From: Bifidobacterium biavatii DSM 23969 | GTDB taxonomy: Bacteria; Actinomycetota; Actinomycetes; Actinomycetales; Bifidobacteriaceae | Assembly: GCF_000741165.1 (NCBI RefSeq) | Contig: NZ_JGYN01000029.1 | Location: 1-34,112 of the forward strand | DNA length: 34,112 bases | Direction of reading: 5' to 3' | Part shown: in pieces, positions 9,720 to 16,915 of the stretch | Layout of the letters: each line of letters opens with the position of its first letter | How positions within the stretch are numbered: the first letter of the stretch is position 1 | Position numbers and translations under genes: made by a program | The notes under the pieces: generated by a model | Told to the model about the DNA's origin: nothing | The model's database searches: none | Seen by the model: only the letters and a program-made list of their open reading frames with translations

Positions 9720-12422
9720 TCACTGGTACTTCTCGGTTTCCGCACTCAGCGTCCATCCTTTGCGGGCCGGGAAGTGGTCGGCCACGTCGGATGGCTTCTT
9801 GAGCTGATACCTGGTGCCTGCGTCCGCGCCCTCGTCGTCCCACGTGGCGTCGACGAACAGCCACTGGCCGTCGATCTTCACGTAGTTCCACGCGTGGCCC
9901 GCCTTCGTGCCGCTCACGTAGCCGCTGACCACGCGGGTGTCCAGTCCGGCCGCCTTGGCAAGCGCCTGATAGCCGTATGCGTATGACATGCACACGCCTT
10001 TGCCGGTCACCATGCCGAGCGAACTCCATGCATCCGCATATTCGGCCGTCGCCTCCACGTTTTCAAACGTGTTGCCGTTGCCCTCCTTGACGGCGGCGAA
10101 CGCGTCGGTGTCATACGTCATCGCCTGCGCGAGGAAGCGTTCGATGGCGATGGCCTTGTCTCGATCCGATCCTTGGAACTGCGAGACGTTGGCGTTCACG
10201 AAGTCGGCGAGCCGCTGCTGGCGTCCGCGGTAATCGTCGGGGTATTTGACCCACAGCACGGTCTTCTTGCCGACCTTGCGCTTCGTATAGTCGAAGGCGT
10301 CGCTGGTGACGGCCAGATACGGATTCTGATAGCGCAGCTCGTCGATCACGTCTCCAGTGTCCATCTCCCATTCGGGGTAACCGGAGATGTCGATTACCTC
10401 ATGCCCGTTGAGGATGTTGTTGGCGAGATATGTGCCGAATTCGGTCGACGCAAAGGTGAAATACGGTGACTCTTTGTCGTTCGAGTCGATCTTCTTTTTG
10501 TCGTATCCGCTCCAATCGACCTTGCCTACATCGGTGAGCCGGTCGAGCAGACCGCCGGCCTTCGGCAGCGCGGCAAGCGCTGCTTGCCTGATGCTTTCGA
10601 ACGCGGTGTTCAGATTGCCTTCGTAGTAGAGGGTGCCGGAATCTTCGAGCGCGGTGCCGGGGGCCCGGTATTGGAACGACCATGCGTGTTCGATGCCGTT
10701 GGCGTTCGGCGTCAGGGCGCTGAATTCGCTGACGATGGGCACGGTGGCGCCGTTGGCCATCGTCACGAACGTGTAGACGTATTCCTGCATTCGTTCGGCG
10801 AGCGTGTTGTCCTCGCCGAAGATGCCGCGCTCGCCGTACATCCATTGTTCGGTCGTCGCGCCGTTCGCGACGCCCAACGGGATCGACGGCACGAGATCGC
10901 TCGCGTCGTATGCATGCCAGCAGCCTTCGTGGCCGTTCTCGTCCACGGCCGTGACGGCGAAATACAGTCGGCCGGCCGAATCGGCATGCCATACGCCGCC
11001 GGTGCGCGTCATGGTCTCGGCGCAGCCTTCGCTGTCGCTGGTGGGGCAGATGTGTTCGATCTCATCCTGATTTTCGGTGGCCAGCGCCCGGAACACGTCG
11101 TTCTGCCGCCATGTGCGTGTGCCTTCGCGGTTGCCGTAGTCGTAGTTGGAGGTGGCCTTATCGGTGTCGTAGTCGTCGGACAGCAGTTGCGTCGTCTTCG
11201 ACGTGCCGAGCTTGGTGATGCTGCCGCGTTCGCGCCGATAGTAGGAGTCTTCCTCCTCGCCGATCCGCGGGGTGATGATGTACGCGTACACGTTGTATGA
11301 TGTCGCGCCGTTCACCGAGTTCCAGGAAATGTCGACGCCGCCGCGGTCGTTGACGACCGCGTTGACGTCGGGGGCGCCTGACAGCCGTTTGATGCCGTTG
11401 TCGGTGTCGTCTTCGCCCACCACCGTGAAGAACTGGACAATCGGCTTGGCGAGCTTCTTGCCGTTCGAGCCCATGTACTGCACGTAGTAGTAGCCGTCGG
11501 ATGGCAGGAAGCCGGTGTCTCCGACGATCGCGTCGTCGTCGTCGTGCAGTTCGTCGGAAAGCGGTATGAGGCCGCTGATCTCGATGTCGCCGCTGCTCCT
11601 GTCTTCGTACCGCGGCAAATGGGCGTACGCGCTGGTCGGGATCGGCACGCTCAGTGCCACGTCCTGATACACCCGTGCACTGTCTTCGGCGCTCATCTCC
11701 GCACCGTGGAGCACGTAGCTTGACGTTCCCGACTGCTCCGAGAAAGTCACCTTGGCCGGGTCGGTCAGCGCGATCACGAACTCGTGATCGGTTTTCACGA
11801 CGATGGGATCGCGCAGTTCATACTTGCTGGCCGGCAGGGCGGTGCCGTATACCGTCTCGGGGCTCGCCGTCGATCTGAGGACGTCGTCCGGCTGCAGAAG
11901 TTTGGCGACGTACAGTCCCGTGCCCACGATGGCGACGGAGACGATCGCCGCAACGATCGTGATCCAGCGTTTGACGCCGTGTCGTTTGCGCTGTTGGACC
12001 GTTTGGTTGCCGAATGGCTGATTGCCGAATGTTTGACCGACGGCCGGTTGGCTGCCGAACTGCTGGCTGTCTGCCAGTGGATTGCCGGTCGGCGGATTGC
12101 ATGGCCGACTGTCGGTCGGCTGCCGGTATGCTCCCTGCGACATGACATATGCCGGTCGTCCGACAGGGGGAGTGCCGTACGCCCCCGGCTGTTGCTGTTG
12201 CTGCGATGGTGACTGCGCAGTCGGCGGATGGGCGCCGTATACGGGGCCCGGTTGCTGCGGAGGATGCGGTTGCGCCGGTTGTGGGGCCGGTGGCGTTTGC
12301 GTGACCGGTGGCGTTTGCGTGACCGGTGGCGTTTGCGCCTGCTGAGGATATGCCGACTGCGGCTGCGTGGGAGATTGAGGTCCAGTGTTGAGTACGTTGT
12401 CATCGTGCGGCGGCTGTGTCAT
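9720..12422 (-). CDS. Membrane-anchored transglutaminase-like protein, paralogue 2
   Basis: The product (900 residues) has the same plan as its neighbour: a Pro/Gln-rich N-terminal tail of about 145 residues containing three TPPVTQ-type repeats, a basic patch (QRKRHGVKR), one membrane helix at about 153-176, a fibronectin-III-like segment (VDISWNSVNGATSYNVY), and a C-terminal transglutaminase-like domain with Cys811 (GKGVCMSYAYGY), His843 (GHAWNYV) and Asp858 (VDATWDD). Many stretches match paralogue 1 closely (for example FLPSDGYYYVQYMGS and GSDRDKAIAIE), so the pair arose by duplication, while the cytoplasmic tails differ. The ATG at 12422 is chosen over upstream in-frame codons because AAAGGGG precedes it by about five bases and a promoter fits just upstream. 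Its substrate is unknown. Confidence 0.85.
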   Translation of the reverse strand: MTQPPHDDNVLNTGPQSPTQPQSAYPQQAQTPPVTQTPPVTQTPPAPQPAQPHPPQQPGPVYGAHPPTAQSPSQQQQQPGAYGTPPVGRPAYVMSQGAYRQPTDSRPCNPPTGNPLADSQQFGSQPAVGQTFGNQPFGNQTVQQRKRHGVKRWITIVAAIVSVAIVGTGLYVAKLLQPDDVLRSTASPETVYGTALPASKYELRDPIVVKTDHEFVIALTDPAKVTFSEQSGTSSYVLHGAEMSAEDSARVYQDVALSVPIPTSAYAHLPRYEDRSSGDIEISGLIPLSDELHDDDDAIVGDTGFLPSDGYYYVQYMGSNGKKLAKPIVQFFTVVGEDDTDNGIKRLSGAPDVNAVVNDRGGVDISWNSVNGATSYNVYAYIITPRIGEEEDSYYRRERGSITKLGTSKTTQLLSDDYDTDKATSNYDYGNREGTRTWRQNDVFRALATENQDEIEHICPTSDSEGCAETMTRTGGVWHADSAGRLYFAVTAVDENGHEGCWHAYDASDLVPSIPLGVANGATTEQWMYGERGIFGEDNTLAERMQEYVYTFVTMANGATVPIVSEFSALTPNANGIEHAWSFQYRAPGTALEDSGTLYYEGNLNTAFESIRQAALAALPKAGGLLDRLTDVGKVDWSGYDKKKIDSNDKESPYFTFASTEFGTYLANNILNGHEVIDISGYPEWEMDTGDVIDELRYQNPYLAVTSDAFDYTKRKVGKKTVLWVKYPDDYRGRQQRLADFVNANVSQFQGSDRDKAIAIERFLAQAMTYDTDAFAAVKEGNGNTFENVEATAEYADAWSSLGMVTGKGVCMSYAYGYQALAKAAGLDTRVVSGYVSGTKAGHAWNYVKIDGQWLFVDATWDDEGADAGTRYQLKKPSDVADHFPARKGWTLSAETEKYQ
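12289..12336. repeat. 18-bp in-frame tandem repeat in paralogue 2
   Basis: The unit GGTGGCGTTTGCGTGACC is present twice in full and once in part, encoding TPPVTQ repeats on the minus strand. Copies appear identical at DNA level, which suggests recent expansion and possible length variation between strains. Confidence 0.8.
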
Positions 12423-12459
12423 GGATCCCCTTTGTTCTCTCGTTATGACGTTGATGTCC

Positions 12460-12488
12460 ATCCTACTGACATGCGCTCCTGAATCCAA
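12460..12488 (-). promoter_or_regulatory. Promoter of transglutaminase-like paralogue 2
   Basis: On the minus strand a -35 box TTGGAT (12488-12483) is separated by 17 bases from a -10 box TAGGAT (12465-12460). This is sigma-70-like and lies about 38 bases upstream of the ATG at 12422, leaving a short leader with a good ribosome binding site. Confidence 0.55.
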
Positions 12489-12516
12489 GAGTCTGCCCAC
12501 CTTTGCAAAACGGTTT

Positions 12517-12538
12517 TCCTTACTTTGCGGAGTAAGGA
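12517..12538 (-). terminator. Short hairpin after the zinc-ribbon gene
   Basis: An 8-bp stem (TCCTTACT/AGTAAGGA) begins directly after the stop codon of the gene at 12539-13228. On the minus strand it runs into AAAACCGTTTTG. A weak intrinsic terminator is the likeliest reading. Confidence 0.5.
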
Positions 12539-13228
12539 TCAGCAGGCCAATGTCAGTTCGGGCGAGACGCCAGTGGCGGCGTTCGCATTGGATGCCGTGT
12601 TGCCTGCTTCGGAAGCGCGCAAGATCCATGCGCGAATCGCAGCAGTTCTTGCCTGCTGACGTTCGCCGTAGCAGACGCCAAGACGTTCTCCGGCATTCGG
12701 CATGGCCCACTGCTCGTGTTCCGTTTCGTATTCGGCGGCGAGCTTGCGGCAGACGGACATGAATTCCGCAAGCAACTGCGCGAGTCCCGATCCATTGGCG
12801 TCGTAGGCGAGGCGCAGCGTGCGCCACACCCACGGGTTGGTGAATTCGGACTCGGGCACGCCGGACTCGCGCAGGCAGTGCAGGCCCGCAATGGTGATGA
12901 CGCGCTGTGCTTTCCTTGACCGTATGCCGATCAGTTCGAACACGTTGGAGGACACGTTGAGGATGTGGTTGCCATGCGCGAACATCAGCGTCTGGCAGTA
13001 GTCGTATTCCTGGCTTTCGATCTGCAGCGGACGCAGATCATGGCTGGTCAGATGCCATCCATCGCACATCGGGCAATGGTAGATGCGCTGCTCACGACGA
13101 CGGTTCGATGCGGAACCGCGGCATGATGCCAGTGCGAGCTGAGCCTCGTCGGCTGTCACATAACGGTTCTTGCCCGTGTGGCAGTGACCGCGGGTCTTGG
13201 CGATGTGTTGAATGCTATACATGCGCAT
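12539..13228 (-). CDS. Small zinc-ribbon-like protein of unknown function
   Basis: I do not recognise a named family for the whole 229-residue protein. Its N-terminus has features shared by many small phage- and plasmid-associated proteins: a Cys-His pair (Cys16-His17) followed by GKNRYVTADEAQLAL, then a basic stretch and YHCPMCDGWHLTS with Cys52, Cys55 and His59. These could bind one zinc ion. The rest (about 70-229) is predicted mainly helical, without membrane segments; it has an Ala-rich end. The start at 13228 is well supported by AAGGAG seven bases upstream (13236-13241 region). The leader upstream carries three copies of GTATTGC/GCAATAC that could be an operator. The gene stands alone between accessory genes. 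A nucleic-acid-binding role is a guess based on the Cys/His motif. Confidence 0.75.
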   Translation of the reverse strand: MRMYSIQHIAKTRGHCHTGKNRYVTADEAQLALASCRGSASNRRREQRIYHCPMCDGWHLTSHDLRPLQIESQEYDYCQTLMFAHGNHILNVSSNVFELIGIRSRKAQRVITIAGLHCLRESGVPESEFTNPWVWRTLRLAYDANGSGLAQLLAEFMSVCRKLAAEYETEHEQWAMPNAGERLGVCYGERQQARTAAIRAWILRASEAGNTASNANAATGVSPELTLAC

Positions 13229-13242
13229 AGTGACGCTCCTTC

Positions 13243-13315
13243 GTATTGCCGTGATCCTTGTCGATCACGAGCGGAGGTTTTGCCTCCTGCAATACCTAAC
13301 CGGACAAAGTATTGC
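13243..13315. promoter_or_regulatory. Repeated GTATTGC/GCAATAC sites and hairpin upstream of the zinc-ribbon gene
   Basis: GTATTGC occurs at 13243-13249 and 13309-13315, and its inverse GCAATAC at 13289-13295. The last two form an inverted repeat with 13 bases between. A separate 7-bp hairpin CGTGATC/GATCACG lies at about 13250-13269. The region is the 5' flank of the reverse-strand gene starting at 13228. An operator is possible; no promoter boxes stand out. Confidence 0.35.
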
Positions 13316-13379
13316 GATCTGGAAAGGAGCATGTTAGAGCATATGAAATGGTGTGTGGTGTTCGAGACGTCGCCGCTTG

Positions 13380-13880
13380 TCATGCTCCGAGAAGCGTGAT
13401 GGGGACGACGTGGACTCCTTCCGGGGTTGTGTGCGCGTACATGCCATTGCCGACGATCACCATGAGGAAGGATGGATCCCTCTGCTGGGAGTAAGGATTG
13501 GCCGTGATCTTATTGCTGACGGCAAGCAGTGAGTCGACGCCATCCTGCGCCTTGTTTTCGCCGAGCTTGATTTCGATTGCAGCCCGTCGTCCGTCTTCCA
13601 GCTCGATGATGGCGTCGGCCTCCAGCCCTTTGTCGTCACGGTAAAAATAGACCTTGGGACGTTCGATGCCGACCCATGCGGACGTATATACCAGCAGATC
13701 GCGAATGACGAGGTTCTCGAACATATCTCCGAAAACCTGACCGTTTTCCAGCAGTCGGGACGGGTTGATGCCCAGTGCGGCCACGGCGAGCGACGGGTCT
13801 ACGAAATAACGCTTCGGCTTGACTCGCATACGGTTCCGGGCTTTGATCGGAGCGTCCCAGCAGGGTAGCTCTTCTCTCAT
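13380..13880 (-). pseudogene. N-terminally truncated AAA ATPase, DUF4143 C-terminal domain only
   Basis: The 166-residue frame matches the C-terminal part of the widespread AAA_14/DUF4143 ATPases: the segment KPKRYFVDPSLAVAALG, then LLENGQVFGDMFENLVIRDLLVYTSA, then a PD-(D/E)XK-like core, YFYRDDKGLEADAIIELEDGR followed by AAIEIKLG, and a C-terminal VVPITLLGA. In full-length members (about 400 residues) an N-terminal Walker-type ATPase domain of some 200 residues and a winged-helix region come first; here they are missing and the frame begins at WDAPIKARNRMRV, in the middle of the protein. No ribosome binding site precedes the ATG at 13880. The upstream sequence turns abruptly AT-rich, so a deletion or rearrangement has probably removed the 5' part. 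It may still be expressed as a fragment, but I judge it a remnant. Confidence 0.8.
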
Positions 13881-13886
13881 GTATAT

Positions 13887-13923
13887 TTTTACACCGGTTT
13901 TATTTTATATTTTACACCAGTTT
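13887..13923. repeat. AT-rich direct repeat TTTTACACC(G/A)GTTT
   Basis: TTTTACACCGGTTT (13887-13900) and TTTTACACCAGTTT (13910-13923) are direct copies with a 23-base period in the gap between two divergent frames. They could be operator sites for the ATPase gene or scars of a lost insertion; the sequence alone does not decide. Confidence 0.6.
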
Positions 13924-13934
13924 CATCTTGCAAA

Positions 13935-14342
13935 ATGCACTTTCTTTATTGCATGGACGACCTGGGTCTTCCCGAAAGCGTGGTGGATAGTTTGCTTCAG
14001 GACGCGATTAAACAGTGCTCTGACAGGATTCGGAAAAAGGATGATGGGTTCTACTATCCAATCGACGAGCAGCATTTTCCGTTCCGGATCATTCGCCATC
14101 GTGAGATTGGATTTATTAGCATTCGTGAAATTGCGTTCATCATGCGGAGGATTGTCCAAGTCCATCCCGGAAAGGATAAAAACTGGCTGTTCGATGAAAC
14201 GTTTGCCATATACGGATTCCGCCGTTTCAGCGCGAAGATAGAGCGTGCGTTCGATGCGGCATATCGGTATCTGACGCGCAATCATTTCGTCGCCGATCGT
14301 AACGGGGCGATAACGCTTCTATCGGAGTCCGCCATACTCTGA
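13935..14342 (+). CDS. Hypothetical protein, possibly a C-terminal fragment (DUF3320-like)
   Basis: The 135-residue frame has clearly lower GC than its neighbours. It is soluble, with no membrane helix or obvious catalytic motif. The stretch from about residue 45 onward (FRIIRHREIGFISIREIAFIMRR, then a 'WLFDETFAIYGFRRFSAKIE' pattern) resembles the C-terminal DUF3320 region that closes some superfamily I helicases; this is a resemblance by eye only. If correct, the helicase body is missing and this is a remnant. The frame is open back to 13869 without a start codon, the ATG at 13935 has no ribosome binding site, and ATG 13953 is an alternative. It lies back-to-back with the truncated ATPase, in the most AT-rich stretch of the window, which suggests acquired and decaying DNA. 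Confidence 0.5.
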   Translation: MHFLYCMDDLGLPESVVDSLLQDAIKQCSDRIRKKDDGFYYPIDEQHFPFRIIRHREIGFISIREIAFIMRRIVQVHPGKDKNWLFDETFAIYGFRRFSAKIERAFDAAYRYLTRNHFVADRNGAITLLSESAIL

Positions 14343-14351
14343 CGCCGTGGC

Positions 14352-14390
14352 TGTGGACAAGCGTTCGGGATCTTAGCCGTCGCTTGTCCA
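14352..14390. promoter_or_regulatory. DnaA-box-like sequence and 10-bp inverted repeat before holA
   Basis: TGTGGACAA at 14352-14360 reads TTGTCCACA on the minus strand, a DnaA-box sequence in actinobacteria. TGGACAAGCG (14354-14363) and CGCTTGTCCA (14381-14390) form a perfect inverted repeat with 17 bases between, just upstream of or overlapping the holA start. It could be an operator or a weak terminator of the preceding frame. Confidence 0.4.
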
Positions 14391-14413
14391 ACGCTGCGGC
14401 GAGATTGGGGAGC

Positions 14414-15391
14414 ATGCCCAGAAAGACAGCGGCGGGCGCGCCGGTACGCATCGTGGTCGGCGGCGACCCGTATCTCAACGAGCAGACGGCCCGCGACTTG
14501 CGGCACCAGGCCGAACGCACGCATCCCGACGCGGAAACCATCGAACTTGACGCGTCCAGCGCCGGACCATACGACTTCGACGAGGCCGTCAGCCCGTCGC
14601 TGCTGTCCGACACGGCCATCGTCATGGTCGTGAACCTGCAGAACGCCGACGACAAACTCGCCGAGGCGATCGTCTCATACTGCAAAACGGCCGGCAACGA
14701 CCCGAACGCCAGCATCGTCATCTGCCGGCACGAGGGCGGGCAGAAAGGCAAGCGCGTCATCGACCAGCTCGAACGCGCCGGCGCGCGCCGAGACAACGTG
14801 CCCGACCTGAAAAAGGCCGACGCGAAACTCAACTTCGTCATCCAACGATTCGAACGCAGCAGGCGCCGCGTCGACCCGCTCGCCGCACAGCAGCTTGTCG
14901 CCGTGCTCGGCGACAAAACCGGCGAACTCGCCGCCATGTGCGACCAGCTGTGCTTCGACTTCGACGACGACCCCATCGGACTCGACCGAGTCAACCAGTA
15001 CCTGACCGCCAACCCGCAGGTCACCGGCTTCGCCGTCGCCGATACGGCCGTCGCCGGACGCACCGCCGAAGCGATCGTGCAAATGCGCTCCGCGGTCGAA
15101 CAAGGCACCGACCCGATCGCGCTCATCGGCGCGCTCGCCATGAAGCTGCGCGGACTCGCCAAAGCGTCCGCCGTGCGCGCCGGCACCATCTCGCAGGCCG
15201 AAGCGAACATGAACCCGTGGGTGCTGCGCAACGCGCAACGCCAGCTCGGCGGGTGGACGTCCGACGGCATGAGCCGCTGCATACGGCTGCTCGCATGGGC
15301 CGATGAACAAAGCAAAACCAACGGCGGCGACCCCGTGTACGCGCTTGAACAGTGCATCATCGCGATCAGCCGGAAAGGACGGGAATCATGA
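14414..15391 (+). CDS. holA: DNA polymerase III delta subunit
   Basis: The delta subunit is the wrench of the clamp loader, opening the beta sliding clamp so that it can be placed on DNA. From ATG 14414 the product is 325 residues, a normal length for HolA. The N-terminus VRIVVGGDPYLNEQTARDL is the typical opening of the family; SLLSDTAIVMVVNLQNAD, the VICRHEGGQKGKRVIDQLE segment, the LDRVNQYLTAN helix and the C-terminal collar part (DPIALIGALAMKLRGL, ALEQCIIAI) are all in order. An in-frame TTG at 14384 would add ten residues; neither start has a well-spaced ribosome binding site (GGGGAG is only one base from the ATG). The stop overlaps tsaE in ATGA. In many actinobacteria holA follows comEC; here 7 kb of accessory DNA lies between. 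Confidence 0.9.
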   Translation: MPRKTAAGAPVRIVVGGDPYLNEQTARDLRHQAERTHPDAETIELDASSAGPYDFDEAVSPSLLSDTAIVMVVNLQNADDKLAEAIVSYCKTAGNDPNASIVICRHEGGQKGKRVIDQLERAGARRDNVPDLKKADAKLNFVIQRFERSRRRVDPLAAQQLVAVLGDKTGELAAMCDQLCFDFDDDPIGLDRVNQYLTANPQVTGFAVADTAVAGRTAEAIVQMRSAVEQGTDPIALIGALAMKLRGLAKASAVRAGTISQAEANMNPWVLRNAQRQLGGWTSDGMSRCIRLLAWADEQSKTNGGDPVYALEQCIIAISRKGRES

Positions 15392-15969
15392 GCGACACCA
15401 CCAGCACCAACACGCCCCTCACCGTCGACGTGCCCACCGGCGACGACATGCGCGCGCTCGGCGAACGCATCGCACGAGCCGCCCGCGGAGGCGACGTGAT
15501 CCTCCTGTCCGGGCCGCTCGGCGCGGGCAAAACCACGTTCGCGCAAGGATTCGGCCGCGGCCTCGGCATTGCCGGTCCGATCGTCTCGCCCACGTTCACC
15601 ATCGCCCGCGAACTCGACGGACGGTTCCTTGACGGCTCTCCGGCGCATCTCGTGCACGTCGACGCGTACCGGCTCGGCGGCAACGCGTACGCGCCCGGAC
15701 AGGACGCGACCGGCCGGCTGCTCGACGAACTCGAATCGCTCGGACTCGACGAGGAACTCGAAGATCCTGGAGAAAACACGGTGATTCTCATGGAATGGGG
15801 CGAGCAGATGGCCGCCGCGCTCGCGCCCGAACGGCTCGAGGTGCGCATCGCGCGACCGATCGACGCGGGAACATCCGATCCGAACGCCGAGCTGACCGGC
15901 GACGGCACGCGCATCGTCACGCTCACGCCCGTGGGCGCGACCTGGCGGGGACGCGACCTGCTCGGCTGA
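15388..15969 (+). CDS. tsaE: tRNA threonylcarbamoyladenosine biosynthesis ATPase TsaE
   Basis: TsaE is the ATPase that drives cycling of the TsaB-TsaD complex, which transfers threonylcarbamoyl to A37 of ANN-decoding tRNAs. The 193-residue product shows the Walker A motif GPLGAGKT (residues 42-49), the family segment IVSPTFTIARELDG with its conserved Thr, HVDAYRLGG, and VILMEWGEQM. It is somewhat longer than the usual 150-160 residues because of a short N-terminal extension and an Asp/Glu-rich stretch. The ATG at 15388 is chosen because it overlaps the holA stop in ATGA and has AAAGGACGGGA upstream. A 97-base gap separates it from tsaB. Confidence 0.93.
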   Translation: MSDTTSTNTPLTVDVPTGDDMRALGERIARAARGGDVILLSGPLGAGKTTFAQGFGRGLGIAGPIVSPTFTIARELDGRFLDGSPAHLVHVDAYRLGGNAYAPGQDATGRLLDELESLGLDEELEDPGENTVILMEWGEQMAAALAPERLEVRIARPIDAGTSDPNAELTGDGTRIVTLTPVGATWRGRDLLG

Positions 15970-16066
15970 CGCGACGTTTCCATGCCGATCCGGACATTGC
16001 GGCGGAACGGCCATAGACTCCCCGTTGTAGACTCGTAACGATTCTTGGAACAAGGGAGGAATACGC

Positions 16067-16915
16067 ATGGGCTGCACGCTGGTGATCGACACGTCATACG
16101 GTTCGACTGTGGGCGTCGTGGGACGCGAGCCGATCGTCGAAACCGACTCGCGCACCCACGTCGAACGTTTGCAGGTCAACATCGCGCGCGCGGTGAGCGA
16201 AGCCGGATACGGGCCGCACGACATCGGCACCGTCGTCGTCGGGCTCGGCCCCGCGCCGTTCACCGGCCTGCGCGCCGGCATCGTCGCCGCCAAGGCCATC
16301 GCCTTCGCCACCGGTGCGAAACTCATCGGCCAGAACGTGCTTGAGCCGCAGACGCAGTGGAACCTCATCCGCCGTGCCAAGGCTGGCACGCTCGGGGATC
16401 CGGCGAACCTGCATGTGCTCACGCTCGCCGTCAACGATGCGCGCCGCAAACAGCTGTACTTCGAATTGTGCGACAGTCCGCTTGCCGGCGGTGACGTCAC
16501 GGTCGCCGAAGCCTTCAAGGACGACATGGCCGCTGCGACTGCGGCGACACCGGCACGCCCGCTCATCGACATGGACATCGACTATCCCGCATCCATCGTC
16601 GAACGTGTCAACAGGGCCGTGCGCGACTACCGCGACCATGTCGGCGGCGACGTGGTTGTCGACGTCATCGGTCATGGAGCCGGCAAATACGCGGATGCGT
16701 TGGCAGGCATCGCGCATCTCGGCGACGTCACGGACGAATCCGTGCTCGACGGCGGCAAACAGGGCCTTTCCGTGTTCGCGGCCGACGCGACGCTCGCCCA
16801 CGAACGCAACCCCGAAGCCCCCGTCGAACCGCTGTACCTGCGCCGACCCGACGCGGAGATCCCCGCGCCGCTCAAGCACGTGCTCGGCCACGCCGGCGCG
16901 GAAAGGACCGCCTGA
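16067..16915 (+). CDS. tsaB: tRNA threonylcarbamoyladenosine biosynthesis protein TsaB
   Basis: TsaB is the inactive TsaD paralogue that acts as its dimer partner in the t6A complex. The 282-residue product has the N-terminal ASKHA-fold strand MGCTLVIDTSYG, the RTHVERL motif, VVVGLGPAPFTGLRAGIVAAKAIAF, and the VNDARRKQLYFELC segment. It is about 40-50 residues longer than short bacterial TsaB proteins. GGGAGGA lies seven bases before the ATG. TsaB, RimI and TsaD genes are coupled: the stop at 16913-16915 overlaps the rimI ATG by one base. The 97-base gap upstream could hold a promoter, but I see only a weak TAGACT box. Confidence 0.92.
   Translation: MGCTLVIDTSYGSTVGVVGREPIVETDSRTHVERLQVNIARAVSEAGYGPHDIGTVVVGLGPAPFTGLRAGIVAAKAIAFATGAKLIGQNVLEPQTQWNLIRRAKAGTLGDPANLHVLTLAVNDARRKQLYFELCDSPLAGGDVTVAEAFKDDMAAATAATPARPLIDMDIDYPASIVERVNRAVRDYRDHVGGDVVVDVIGHGAGKYADALAGIAHLGDVTDESVLDGGKQGLSVFAADATLAHERNPEAPVEPLYLRRPDAEIPAPLKHVLGHAGAERTA

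Noticed and set aside
12423..12833. An N-terminal extension of transglutaminase-like paralogue 2
   Set aside because: The open frame continues upstream, but a good ribosome binding site and promoter support the start at 12422, and the extension overlaps the next gene's terminator and coding region.
13331..13399. A 22-codon frame with AAAGGAG next to its ATG
   Set aside because: The spacing of one base is too short for initiation, and it overlaps the end of the ATPase remnant.
14227..16578. A 783-residue minus-strand frame opposite holA, tsaE and tsaB
   Set aside because: Shadow of three well-supported genes; Ser/Ala/Arg-rich with no domain and no ribosome binding site.
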